The position numbers and the translations under genes were made by a program. A DNA stretch of 38,167 bases from Pseudomonadota bacterium (lineage in GTDB: Bacteria > Pseudomonadota > Alphaproteobacteria > Rhizobiales > Rhizobiaceae): NCBI GenBank assembly GCA_023444445.1, contig JAEXMK010000006.1, positions 1-38,167 of the forward strand, in the 5' to 3' direction. Under the pieces are notes generated by a model, which searched no databases, was not told the origin of the DNA, and was given only the letters and a program-made list of their open reading frames with translations. Below, piece after piece: positions 25,328 through 34,436 of the stretch; the stretch's first letter is position 1, and every line of letters begins with the position of its first letter.

Positions 25328-26536
25328 ATGAGCTCCCGTTTGAACGACGCGCGCATTCTCATGTACAGCCATGATTCCTTCGGTCTCGGTCACCTGCGAC
25401 GGTGTCGCACCATCGCGCATGCCCTGGTGGAGGATTATCGCGGACTCAACGTCCTCATCATTTCAGGCGCGACCATTGCCGGTGCCTTCGATTACCGCGC
25501 CCGCGTCGATTTCGTGAAAATCCCAAGCGTCATCAAGCTGCGCAACGGCGAATACACCTCGATGGACAGGCATATCGATCTTCAGGAAACGCTGAAGATG
25601 CGCCGCTCCATTATCTATCACACCGCCGAGAGCTTCCAGCCAGATATCTTCATCGTCGACAAGGAGCCCATGGGCCTGCGCGGTGAGGTGGAAGAGACGC
25701 TCGCCTATCTCAAGGGACAGGGCACCAAGCTCGTCATCGGCCTGCGCGACGTCATGGACGCGCCGCAGCTGCTGGAGGCCGAGTGGAAGCGCAACAACGT
25801 CATGACCAAGATCGGCAAGTTTTATGATCACGTCTGGGTCTACGGTCCGCCGGATTTTCACGATCCTTTAACGGGGCTCGATGTTCCGCCAACCGTGCGC
25901 GAAAAAATGGATTTCGTGGGCTTCCTGCAACGATCCAAGACGCAGGCCGAGACCGTGGCGCACCGGCCGGAAGGCGAATATCTCCTGATCACCACCGGCG
26001 GCGGTGGCGACGGCAGTGAATTGATCGACGACGTCATCAACGCTTATCGCCACGACCCGGAACTGACACACAAGGCACTTGTCGTGCTCGGCCCCTACAT
26101 GCCGGCGGATCAGCGCCTGCGCTTCATGAGCAGCGTGGCCGATATCCCGCATATCGAAATCATCGAATTCGACAACCGCATGGAAGACCTCGTCGCCGGC
26201 GCGCAGGCCGTCGTCTCCATGGGCGGCTATAATACCGTCTGCGAGATATTGTCCTTCGACAAGCCCGCCCTCGTCGTGCCCCGCACCGTGCCGCGTGAAG
26301 AGCAGCTCATCCGCGCCAGCCGTGCATCGGAGCTTGGCCTTTTCGACATGCTTCTGCCGGAAGACGCGGAGAACCCCGCAAAAATGGCAGCGGCCCTCAA
26401 AGCCTTGCCGAACCGTGCGCCCCCTTCCGTCAACTCGCAAAATCTTAAACTCGACGGTCTGGAAAACATATCGCGCCGGATCGCCGAGTGGCTGCCGCCC
26501 GAAGGCGAAAAGACGCCGATCACGCTCACCGCGTGA
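25328..26536 (+). CDS. MurG-like (GT28 family) glycosyltransferase
   Basis: A 402-residue GT-B protein. The N-terminal domain has the glycine-rich turn SHDSFGLGHLRRC and the C-terminal domain has SMGGYNTVCEILSFDKPALVVP, the MurG/GT28 donor-binding signature, with TTGGGGDGSEL starting that domain. The ATG at 25328 is preceded by AGAGGTG at 7 bases; an in-frame GTG 9 bases earlier would sit within that site. MurG-like enzymes transfer GlcNAc or related sugars from UDP donors to lipid or protein acceptors, but the acceptor here is unknown. It is a paralogue of the product of the gene at 27824, with which it shares the GYNTVC(E/D)IL block. Confidence 0.87.
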   Translation: MSSRLNDARILMYSHDSFGLGHLRRCRTIAHALVEDYRGLNVLIISGATIAGAFDYRARVDFVKIPSVIKLRNGEYTSMDRHIDLQETLKMRRSIIYHTAESFQPDIFIVDKEPMGLRGEVEETLAYLKGQGTKLVIGLRDVMDAPQLLEAEWKRNNVMTKIGKFYDHVWVYGPPDFHDPLTGLDVPPTVREKMDFVGFLQRSKTQAETVAHRPEGEYLLITTGGGGDGSELIDDVINAYRHDPELTHKALVVLGPYMPADQRLRFMSSVADIPHIEIIEFDNRMEDLVAGAQAVVSMGGYNTVCEILSFDKPALVVPRTVPREEQLIRASRASELGLFDMLLPEDAENPAKMAAALKALPNRAPPSVNSQNLKLDGLENISRRIAEWLPPEGEKTPITLTA

Positions 26537-26579
26537 GAGTCTTCCCAACCAACTCCGCTTCAGAAGAGACACGCGCAAC

Positions 26580-27827
26580 GTGACCGATACAAAAAAAATC
26601 GTGGTGCTCCTCAAGGGCTATCCGCGTCTGTCCGAGACTTTCATCGCCCAGGAGCTTCTGGGGCTTGAGAAGGGCGGACTGAAACTCGAGCTCATGTCCA
26701 TGCGCCGTCCGACAGACAAGAAACGCCACCCCGTTCACGATGAGATTCGCGCACCCGTTACATACCTGCCGGAATATCTGCATGAAGAGCCCTGGCGCGT
26801 TCTGAAGGCGCTATGGGCCTGCCGTAAAAAGCCCGGCTTCACCAAGGCGCTTCGCCGGTTTTTCAGCGATCTGCCGCATGATTTCAGCCGCAACCGCTTT
26901 CGCCGTTTTGGGCAGGCCGCCGTGCTTGCCCATGAATGGCCTGCGGATGCCGAGTGGCTGCATGTCCACTTCATCCACACCCCTGCCTCGGTCGCCGCCT
27001 ATACCCATCTGATCACTGGCACACCCTGGACGATCTCGGCACATGCCAAGGACATCTGGACCTCCAACGACCGTGACCTGGCCGCCAAGCTGCAAAGCGC
27101 CCGCTGGGCCGTGACCTGTACCGCCGGTGGTTTCCAGCACCTGCAGGCGCTCTCAGGGGCAAAACGGAACGTGCACCTCAGCTATCATGGGCTCGATCTC
27201 ACCCGTTTCCCGCATTTCGATGGACCACGCCCCGCCAGGGATGGATCAACCGCCGACGATCCGGTCAGGATTTTAAGCGTCGGGCGAGCGGTCAAGAAAA
27301 AGGGCATCGATATACTGCTGCGGGCGCTCGCCTCGCTTCCCGAAAGCATTCATTGGCGCTTCACCCATATCGGCGGTGGTGACGAGCTGACCGCGCTGAA
27401 AAAACTGGCCGACGAACTCGGCATTGCCGACAGGATCGTCTGGACCGGCGCCATGGACCAGAAGCAGGTGCTGGAAAATTACCGCACGGCGGATCTCTTT
27501 GCTCTTGCCTGCCGCATCACCAGTGATGGCGACCGAGATGGACTTCCCAATGTACTGGTCGAGGCCGCAAGCCAGGCGCTGACCTGCATTTCCACCAATA
27601 TATCGGGCATCCCGGAATTCTTCGTCAATGGCGAAAACGGTTTGCTGACGGAGCCGGAAAATCCGGCAGCCTTTGCGGAAGCATTGCGTATCGCGATCAC
27701 CGATCCGCAATTGCGCCAGCGTCTGGGGGCGGCTGCCGAAAATCGTGTACGAACCGCATTTGATCATCGCACCAGCATCGCGGAATTGAAGGCTCTGTTC
27801 GAGACCGAGTGGGAAAAGACACCATGA
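26580..27827 (+). CDS. Glycosyltransferase family 4, exopolysaccharide (WcaL-like) type
   Basis: A 415-residue retaining GT-B enzyme. The N-terminal motif YPRLSETFIAQEL is typical of colanic-acid and exopolysaccharide glycosyltransferases (WcaL group). The C-terminal region reads GDRDGLPNVLVEAASQ, an EX7E-like motif with the first Glu changed to Asp, followed by ISGIPEF and GENGLL. The start is GTG at 26580, 43 bases after the previous stop; the frame is open upstream only within the preceding gene. Its stop overlaps the next start (ATGA). It lies between two MurG-like genes in an apparent glycan-assembly cassette. Confidence 0.88.
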   Translation: MTDTKKIVVLLKGYPRLSETFIAQELLGLEKGGLKLELMSMRRPTDKKRHPVHDEIRAPVTYLPEYLHEEPWRVLKALWACRKKPGFTKALRRFFSDLPHDFSRNRFRRFGQAAVLAHEWPADAEWLHVHFIHTPASVAAYTHLITGTPWTISAHAKDIWTSNDRDLAAKLQSARWAVTCTAGGFQHLQALSGAKRNVHLSYHGLDLTRFPHFDGPRPARDGSTADDPVRILSVGRAVKKKGIDILLRALASLPESIHWRFTHIGGGDELTALKKLADELGIADRIVWTGAMDQKQVLENYRTADLFALACRITSDGDRDGLPNVLVEAASQALTCISTNISGIPEFFVNGENGLLTEPENPAAFAEALRIAITDPQLRQRLGAAAENRVRTAFDHRTSIAELKALFETEWEKTP

Positions 27828-28975
27828 CCGATATGGAAAAGCGCCCCTGCGTTTTCTTTTACGTCCAGCACCTTCTCGGCATCGGCCATATTGCCCGCGC
27901 CAGCCGCGTTGCCAATGCCCTGCAGGCAGATGGTTTCGATGTCGTTCTGGTCACCGGCGGCACCCCGGTTCCAGGCTTTCCGGGCGACGGCATCCGCCAC
28001 GTCGAACTGCCGCCGATCGCCGTCAGCGACGGCAGCTTTTCCGGCCTGGTCGACAGCGCCGGCAAACCGGTAGACGAGGCCTTCAAAAACCTCAGAACCG
28101 ACATGCTGATCGGCGCCTATCACGGCGCGAAACCCGATATCGTCATCATCGAGGCTTTCCCCTTCGGCCGCAGACAGGTGCGCTTCGAATTGCTGCCGCT
28201 GCTGGACGAGATCGAAGACAGCGAACCACGCCCGCTCGTCATGACATCGCTGCGTGATATCCTGCAGGAAAAGACCAAGCCGGGCCGGGACGAAGAGACC
28301 GTTTTCCTGGTGAAGAAACATTTCGACGCGGTGCTGGTGCACGGTGATCCCGATTTTGCTCGGCTGGAAGACACTTTCCCCCTCGCCGACGAGATCAGCC
28401 AGCGCATTGTCTATACCGGGCTCGTCGCCCCGCTGCCACCGCCGGAGCCGGTGGAAAAATTCGATATCGTCGTTTCCGCCGGTGGTGGTGCTGTCGGTGC
28501 AGCGCTCATCCGGGCAGCGCTTGAGGCAGCCCCGTTGCTCCCTGGCATCAAAAGCTGGTGTCTCGTCACCGGCCCGAACATGCCGCAGATGGATTTCGAT
28601 GCGATCTCCGCTGAAGCGCCGGACAATGTCTCCGTCTTCCGTTTCCGCAAGGATTTCGCCAGCCTTCTGGCAGGCGCGCGGCTTTCGGTCTCGCAGGCGG
28701 GCTACAACACCGTCTGCGATATTCTCCAGGCGAAATGCCGCTCACTGCTTATCCCCTTCGCGGCCGGTGGCGAGACGGAGCAGAGCGCTCGCGCGGAACG
28801 GCTGGCGCGGCTTGGGCTGGCGCAGGTGCTGGAGGAAAAATACATTTCCGCACAATCCATGGCCGAGGCCATCAAGGCGGCTTTGGCGCTGCCGGAACCG
28901 GGCAAGATCCACCTCGATCTCGATGGCGCTGCGGGCACCGCTAGAGCGCTGCGCCGCCTTTATGATGAGCGCTGA
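27824..28975 (+). CDS. MurG-like (GT28 family) glycosyltransferase, second paralogue
   Basis: A 383-residue GT-B protein. The N-terminal domain carries YVQHLLGIGHIARASRVANAL, and the C-terminal donor site carries VSAGGGAVG, then SQAGYNTVCDILQAKCRSLLIP and EQSARAERL, all GT28-like. It resembles the gene at 25328 in both blocks. The ATG at 27824 overlaps the preceding stop; an in-frame GTG 15 bases upstream is less likely. The 3' end overlaps the convergent cutC gene by 35 bases. This is the last gene of the importer/glycosyltransferase operon. Donor and acceptor are unknown. Confidence 0.87.
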   Translation: MTDMEKRPCVFFYVQHLLGIGHIARASRVANALQADGFDVVLVTGGTPVPGFPGDGIRHVELPPIAVSDGSFSGLVDSAGKPVDEAFKNLRTDMLIGAYHGAKPDIVIIEAFPFGRRQVRFELLPLLDEIEDSEPRPLVMTSLRDILQEKTKPGRDEETVFLVKKHFDAVLVHGDPDFARLEDTFPLADEISQRIVYTGLVAPLPPPEPVEKFDIVVSAGGGAVGAALIRAALEAAPLLPGIKSWCLVTGPNMPQMDFDAISAEAPDNVSVFRFRKDFASLLAGARLSVSQAGYNTVCDILQAKCRSLLIPFAAGGETEQSARAERLARLGLAQVLEEKYISAQSMAEAIKAALALPEPGKIHLDLDGAAGTARALRRLYDER

Positions 28976-29681
28976 GGATCGTCTTCAACTCACGAACCGC
29001 CGCCTCATCCGTTGCCTTGCGCCCCGCGCCGGTGAAACCGAGCTTCGCCACCATGCTTTCCGGGTCATAAAACGGAACGGCGGAACAGGAAGCATGGATT
29101 TCCGTGATCGGAAAGCGGTCCAGCAAAGTCTGAACGCTTTGCGGGCGTACGCCGGCTCCGGGCATGATAACGATCCGGCCTTTGGCAATCTCCGATAGAT
29201 GTGCTAGGGCCTCGGCACCCTCAAGCGCCGAGCGCGCGCCGCCGGAGGTCAGGATGCGTGGAAAACCAAGCGAAACGGCAGCCTCCAGGGCCTCCTCCAT
29301 ATCCGGCACGACATCAAACGCCCGGTGCAGCGTCGCATCCATTCCGTCGGCGTGACGCCGCAACTCTTCGAGCAAAGCCATATCCAGCGAGCCATCGCCA
29401 CGCGATGCGCCGAGCACCACGCCAGAAAGCCCGGCCGAACGCGCCGCATCGATATCGCGCTTCATCACGTCGGCCTCGTCGCGCGTAAACACGAAATCGC
29501 CGGCACGCGGCCTGATCATGACGCTCACCGGCAGTCCATAGGTCGCCGCCCGCTGCATGAATCCCGCCGATGGCGTCACGCCGCCGCCGGACAGCGCGGC
29601 ACAAAGCTCGATCCGATCAGCCCCGCCCCGGACCGCCGCTTCCAGACCAGCCACATCGTCCACGCAAATTTCGAGTATCAT
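28941..29681 (-). CDS. cutC: CutC family protein
   Basis: A 246-residue TIM-barrel protein that begins ILEICVDDVAGLEAAVRGGADRIELCAAL and contains GGVTPSAG, VMIRPR, LTSGG and HRAFD, all hallmarks of CutC. The family was named for a proposed copper homeostasis role, but this is disputed and the barrel looks like an enzyme of unknown substrate. Here it is the last gene of a likely operon with an amino-sugar regulator, hexosaminidase, dehydrogenase and sugar transporter. AGAGG lies 5 bases before the ATG. The context suggests a metabolic rather than metal-related job, though this is inference. Confidence 0.93.
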   Translation of the reverse strand: MILEICVDDVAGLEAAVRGGADRIELCAALSGGGVTPSAGFMQRAATYGLPVSVMIRPRAGDFVFTRDEADVMKRDIDAARSAGLSGVVLGASRGDGSLDMALLEELRRHADGMDATLHRAFDVVPDMEEALEAAVSLGFPRILTSGGARSALEGAEALAHLSEIAKGRIVIMPGAGVRPQSVQTLLDRFPITEIHASCSAVPFYDPESMVAKLGFTGAGRKATDEAAVRELKTILSAHHKGGAAL

Positions 29682-29758
29682 TCTAACCTCTTTTGTCTGG
29701 CTGTGGTCTGCTAACGCGCTCGATCATCCGAAAACCGCCCACACTTTTGGCCGACGCT

Positions 29759-30964
29759 CTACCTGCGGCGACCCGTGCCATCAAGCGCATACAACATATA
29801 AACCCCGCCAAGACCCACGATCGCTCCCAATATGGAGGTTCCCGAGTAGCTGGAGACGAGGGTCCCAACGGCAAAAATCAGCGCACCAAGACCTGCGCCG
29901 AGGAAGATATTGACCGCGATCAGCGAGCTTCCGAGCCCCGGCCGGTCGGCGATCAATTCCTGCAGATAGGTGATGGGAATGCTGATGATGGCGGCAGCGC
30001 CAAGCGCGCTGATGACGGTCTGTGCATAAATGTGCCAGGGCGCGGAAGCGAGCCCCTGCAGGATGAGATAGATGGCATAAAGCACCGCGCCCGACGCCAG
30101 CGTCAGCGTTTGCGGCACCTTCTTTTCGATCCAGCCCCACAGGAGAATAAAAACGATTTCCAGCGCGGCGACGATCCCCGCGACGATACCGATATCCGCG
30201 ACCGTACCCTTTGCCTGTCCGGTTATGATGAGCGAGCGGATGGAATCATTCAGATGCAGCATGGAGCAGATCAGTGCGATAGCGATGATGCGCAAAAGCA
30301 CCCGACGCGATCCAATTTCCGCAAGGGAAGCCACAAGGCCGAAGCGCGCTTCATTATTGACGACCGCCGGTGTCGCCGCGCGCGGCAGGCAGAAAGCGAC
30401 CAGCAGGAAACAGATGAGCGCGCAGATACCCGAGAACAGGAAGGCCAGAAGCATATTGCCGGAATTCACCAGAAAAATGCCGACAATGCCGGGTACCAGC
30501 ACCCAGGACAGCGAAATGGTCGCCCGCATGATCGAATTCACGGCGATCATGTCGCCTGTCGAAAGATTGCGCGCATCGGCCCGCACATGCGCGAAGATCA
30601 GCGAGTTCATCGCCCCGAAAATTGGCAGCAGAATGAGCTTGGCGCTGACGAAAGCCGTGGCATTACCCACCAGATAAACCAGCAGATAACCGCTGACGCC
30701 GAAGAGCGCGATGAGCAGCATTGGCTTGCGATATTCGCCCAGCCTGTCGGCAACGATGCCCATCAGGACGCTGGCGCTGACATTTATGATGGCGGCAAAC
30801 AGCATCAGCAAGGAATAGACGCTGTTGCTCAACCCGATTTCCCGAATGCCGATAACCGCCTGATAGGGCGCGGTCGCAGCATTCGAAAAGCCGAAGAACA
30901 GGATGGCAAGCGCCCCGATGCGGATCGACGGATTATTGATGACGATGGAAAAAGCCGACGGCAT
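29759..30964 (-). CDS. MFS transporter, SetA/SetB sugar-efflux-like
   Basis: A 401-residue major facilitator with about twelve hydrophobic segments and a cytoplasmic loop between halves (LPRAATPAVVNNEARFG). The N-terminal region, including YQAVIGIREIGLSNSVYSLLM and the loop-2 segment VADRLGEYRKP (MFS motif A), resembles SetA/SetB sugar-efflux transporters. It could move mono- or disaccharides in or out. It lies 62 bases after the M81 gene and 77 bases before cutC, on the same strand. AGGCG about 8 bases upstream supports the ATG. Confidence 0.85.
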   Translation of the reverse strand: MPSAFSIVINNPSIRIGALAILFFGFSNAATAPYQAVIGIREIGLSNSVYSLLMLFAAIINVSASVLMGIVADRLGEYRKPMLLIALFGVSGYLLVYLVGNATAFVSAKLILLPIFGAMNSLIFAHVRADARNLSTGDMIAVNSIMRATISLSWVLVPGIVGIFLVNSGNMLLAFLFSGICALICFLLVAFCLPRAATPAVVNNEARFGLVASLAEIGSRRVLLRIIAIALICSMLHLNDSIRSLIITGQAKGTVADIGIVAGIVAALEIVFILLWGWIEKKVPQTLTLASGAVLYAIYLILQGLASAPWHIYAQTVISALGAAAIISIPITYLQELIADRPGLGSSLIAVNIFLGAGLGALIFAVGTLVSSYSGTSILGAIVGLGGVYMLYALDGTGRRR

Positions 30965-31026
30965 GGATATTCGCCTGAAATGATCCGGCAGGGCCGGATC
31001 GCTGGGTAAAACCTGTCAGACCGCTG

Positions 31027-32460
31027 TCATCGCCAGCGGGCCGAAAGGATGGGTTCGGGTGTATAATCGAAATCCCGCTTCCATGGGTAAAAATCGCCGG
31101 ACCGGCGATGATTGGGAAGGTTTTCGATATCCTGATTGATAACCCCTTCCGTCAGCGCCATGAGGTTGGGATTGGCGATCGGCGCAAGCTCCGGCGAAAG
31201 ATAGCCAGATTTGACGACCAGCAGCCTGACCTCCTTCGGATCGAAGCCTAGCCGGGTGAAATCCGAAATCATGTGATAGGGCCTGCGCCGCGCCGCCAGG
31301 ATGACCGTGATGCCACCGATCGTGACCACTGCCTGCCGCTGATCGGCGGCACCGGGATCGTCCCGTTTCAGAACCTGGGCTTCGACGCTGACGGACGGGC
31401 TTTGCGGATCGAGACTACCGCCGATCTTCAGGGAAAGGCGCGCGCCCTCGCCAGCCGCGAAACAGGCTTCGACTGCTGGCCGGTCGGTGATGCCGCCCAG
31501 CAATGCGCCCTGCCAGTTGCGCGCAATCAACGCCGCCAGAACGTCGGCACGGTCACCCACTCCGCCGCCGGTCGGGTTGTCGCCAGAGTCAGCGAGGATT
31601 ATCGGCCGGGTGACCGTCCTTTCCGCGATATCCATGATAGCATCGAGCGGCTCCGTCACAGGCCCGAAACGGAAATCCTGCCGGGCATTCCAGTAGGATT
31701 GCGCGATCTCGGTGGCGACAGCTTGCGCGGCGGCTTTGTCGGTTCCCGTCACCACCGCGCAGGCCGTCGCCCGGGGTTCATCGGCCCAGACGTAACCGAT
31801 CATGAAATTCGCATCCCATATGCCCGACCGCGCATCGTAATCCGGCAACACGGCATAGAGACTTTTGGCGGGCTCGTCTTCCGTCGAGGTCTTTTCGCCA
31901 GGCAGCAGAACGGGAATTTTCGCCCACGCCACGCCGGGTTTTTCTCCCGACTTCAGAGCCTTGAGCAACATCGTCCATGCCCGCACCATCGTCTCGCGCA
32001 CATCGATATGCGGCGCGGTTCGGTAGCCAGCAAAGATATCCAGCTGATCGATAATGGTCTGGCTGACATTGCCATGCAGGTCATAGCTCGTAGCGACAAC
32101 AACATCCGGCCCGACCACGGCGCGAGCACTGGAAATCCAGTCGCCTTCCGCATCATCCATGCCTTCGACATTCATCGCGCCATGCATGGCGAGGTAAAGC
32201 CCGTCCAACGGCAACGACGCCTTCAGGCGTTCCAGGAATTCCTGCTTGAACGCATCATAGGCGACCCGTGACACCGGGCCACCCGGCACTGCCCGCGCAT
32301 GCAGAAGCGGCAACACCTCCGCCCCACCCTCACCGAGAAAATTGAAATACTCGGCCTCCAGAAGTTCGGTGCCGCGAAAGACGCGAAAATCGTTCTGCTC
32401 CATCAGCACCGGGGAATAGGTGCTGCATTCGGTATGAATTCCGCCAACGGCAATACGCAT
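31027..32460 (-). CDS. M81 family metallopeptidase (MlrC-like)
   Basis: A 477-residue member of the MlrC/DUF1485 family. The motif GGIHTECSTYSP (6-17), AMHGAM (91-96), TSYDLHGN (124-131) and TAPHID (148-153) supply likely metal ligands His93, Asp127, His129 and His151. LADSGDNPTGGGVGD follows in the second half. MlrC of sphingomonads opens linear microcystin peptides, but most family members occur in transport and catabolic operons with unknown substrates. Here it begins 12 bases after the hexosaminidase stop with a GAGGGGAAGG ribosome binding site that starts in that stop region, so the two are coupled. A small amide or peptidoglycan-type substrate is possible. Microcystin degradation should not be inferred. 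Confidence 0.9.
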   Translation of the reverse strand: MRIAVGGIHTECSTYSPVLMEQNDFRVFRGTELLEAEYFNFLGEGGAEVLPLLHARAVPGGPVSRVAYDAFKQEFLERLKASLPLDGLYLAMHGAMNVEGMDDAEGDWISSARAVVGPDVVVATSYDLHGNVSQTIIDQLDIFAGYRTAPHIDVRETMVRAWTMLLKALKSGEKPGVAWAKIPVLLPGEKTSTEDEPAKSLYAVLPDYDARSGIWDANFMIGYVWADEPRATACAVVTGTDKAAAQAVATEIAQSYWNARQDFRFGPVTEPLDAIMDIAERTVTRPIILADSGDNPTGGGVGDRADVLAALIARNWQGALLGGITDRPAVEACFAAGEGARLSLKIGGSLDPQSPSVSVEAQVLKRDDPGAADQRQAVVTIGGITVILAARRRPYHMISDFTRLGFDPKEVRLLVVKSGYLSPELAPIANPNLMALTEGVINQDIENLPNHRRSGDFYPWKRDFDYTPEPILSARWR

Positions 32461-32472
32461 CTCGCCTTCCCC

Positions 32473-34392
32473 TCAATAAACCGGGTTCAAGGGGACGATG
32501 GCGGAAAAACGCAGCCAGTCCTTTTGCGCTTTTGGTGTCCATGCTGCTTCGGCAATGGCTGGCAGACGGGGAAAAACCAGATGGTTGAAGTAGGCCCGGT
32601 TGAGAAAATGTTCAGACCAGATGCAGGCCTGAACGCCCTTCATCCGCTCCTTCAATTCCTCCGGAAAATCGCCGACAGCCTCATAAGCGTAGGTATGCGA
32701 AGGCGGAACGGTGCCAGCCCAGCTTGCACCCGGCTCCTGCCAGGCTTCATCCTGAACCATATCGAGATAATAGGCCTGACCCGGCGTCATCACGACGTCA
32801 TAACCCTGCTTTGCGAGCTCGAGTCCGACTTCCGGCTTCTGCCAGGCCATCAGCAATGTTCCCGAGGGATCGACGCCGCCGCCATGGGAAACCTCGTCCC
32901 AGCCAGCGAGCTGGCGGCCGCGCTCATGCAGCATGCTCTGAATACGTTTCATGAAATAGGACTGGATACCGAAGGTGCCGTCCAGCCCTTCCTTTTCCAT
33001 CAGCGACTTTGCAAGCGGGGAAGCCAGCCACGACCCATCCGCAACTTCGTCACCGCCGATATGGATCAGCCGCGACGGGAAGAGCTCAACCATCTCGTCG
33101 AAGATCTTGCCGAGGAATTCATAGGTCGGCTCGATCGCCGGATTGAGCGCGTTATTGGGATATCCCTGCACCGAGCGATAACTGTCCGGCGCTTCCTGCC
33201 CATCCGTCAATTCCGGATAGGCAACGAGAGCGGCGGTGCTGTGGCCGGGAATATCCACCTCCGGCACGATTTCGACATTCAACGCCGCCGCATGCGCCAC
33301 GACCAGGCGCACATCATCCTGCGTGTAATAACCGGAAACCGGCTCCGCACCATTGCCCAGCTGCGGCAGAAGCGGTGCATCCGGGCCGCGCGTCGCGCCG
33401 ACGGTGGTCAGCAACGGATAGGCCTTGATTTCCAGACGCCACGCTTCGTCATCCGTCAGGTGCCAATGGAAGCGGTTCATGCGCAGCCATGCGAGAATAT
33501 CGATGAGCCGCAGGACATCGCCTGTCGGATAGAATTGCCGCGAAACATCGAGATGGCAGCCGCGCCAGCTATACCGCGGCGCATCGCTGATGGTGCCGGA
33601 GGCCGGGAAACGGAATTTCGGATCGATGCGCGCGCCATGCAGCAGCTGCGCCAGAACCGTCAGACCATATTGCAGGCCGGCAACGGCCGAGTATTCGACA
33701 GTAACGACTTCCTTGGAAAAGGTGATGCGATAACCTTCCGCTTCCAGCCCGCTATGTTGCTTGAAACGCAGCGGTTTTCCCTCATGAACCGGCGCAAGGC
33801 TGAAGGGCACGTGTCCGACGGCAAAGAGCCTGCGGAACAGCGACAGCACGGTTTCCACCGCAAGCACTTCTTCGGCACCTGCATCTTCCGTCGGGAAGAG
33901 CGCGACGGGAAAACCTTCGCCTGGTTTTGCATCGATTTCGGCGGGCCAGGGCTGGATGGCGAAGGGCAGATCGAGCTTGCCTTCCGGAAGCAGCACCGGC
34001 GCAGGCTCGCTGTGGCGTCCGTCCAGCATCAGGTCACCGACATCAACGGCGCGATGTGTGCCATCGGCAAGGCTGATATAGGCGGATTTCGCGCCGTCCG
34101 TGCGATGCCTTGCGGGTCGCAGCAGGCCATCGATGGTGAAGCGCCAGGATTTTCCCGGCTCCAGTACAAAGCCCGGCGGCGGTGCAAACTCATGGAAATT
34201 GGCGTTGCGGCGCAGGTAAACGGCGTTGCCGCACACCGGCTTGTCCACCGTCCGCGTCAGCGACGTATAGACGATGCGGAAGTCCTTCAGCGGCGCGCCG
34301 GACAGATTGACGAGGGTAAAGGTAAAGCCGCCGGATGCGGACTCTGCGAGCGGATGCCAAGAATTTTCAAGACGATATTGTGCGAGCGCCAT
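32473..34392 (-). CDS. Beta-N-acetylhexosaminidase, glycoside hydrolase family 20
   Basis: A 639-residue GH20 enzyme. An N-terminal domain (about 1-130) of carbohydrate-binding type is followed by a GH20b-like domain and the catalytic barrel from about 272. The catalytic pair is Asp448-Glu449 in HIGGDEV. Other family motifs are RGCHLDVSRQF (277-287), FHWHLTDDEAWR (308-319) and PEVDIPGHS (377-385). There is no signal peptide, so it would process imported chito- or muro-oligosaccharides in the cytoplasm, releasing GlcNAc or GalNAc. AAGGGGAG lies 5 bases before the ATG. It belongs to the RpiR-led operon. Confidence 0.95.
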   Translation of the reverse strand: MALAQYRLENSWHPLAESASGGFTFTLVNLSGAPLKDFRIVYTSLTRTVDKPVCGNAVYLRRNANFHEFAPPPGFVLEPGKSWRFTIDGLLRPARHRTDGAKSAYISLADGTHRAVDVGDLMLDGRHSEPAPVLLPEGKLDLPFAIQPWPAEIDAKPGEGFPVALFPTEDAGAEEVLAVETVLSLFRRLFAVGHVPFSLAPVHEGKPLRFKQHSGLEAEGYRITFSKEVVTVEYSAVAGLQYGLTVLAQLLHGARIDPKFRFPASGTISDAPRYSWRGCHLDVSRQFYPTGDVLRLIDILAWLRMNRFHWHLTDDEAWRLEIKAYPLLTTVGATRGPDAPLLPQLGNGAEPVSGYYTQDDVRLVVAHAAALNVEIVPEVDIPGHSTAALVAYPELTDGQEAPDSYRSVQGYPNNALNPAIEPTYEFLGKIFDEMVELFPSRLIHIGGDEVADGSWLASPLAKSLMEKEGLDGTFGIQSYFMKRIQSMLHERGRQLAGWDEVSHGGGVDPSGTLLMAWQKPEVGLELAKQGYDVVMTPGQAYYLDMVQDEAWQEPGASWAGTVPPSHTYAYEAVGDFPEELKERMKGVQACIWSEHFLNRAYFNHLVFPRLPAIAEAAWTPKAQKDWLRFSAIVPLNPVY

Positions 34393-34436
34393 GATGCTCC
34401 CCTTTATTGCGCATTGAACCCGTCAGAGGGCTTTGG

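Noticed and set aside
29693..31009. 438-residue open frame on the + strand
   Set aside because: Antisense to the MFS gene. The highly charged Asp/Arg/Gln-rich translation is the typical shadow of membrane-helix codons.
31027..32460. Microcystin degradation role for the M81 protein
   Set aside because: MlrC homologues are common outside microcystin-degrading pathways, and no other mlr gene is present.
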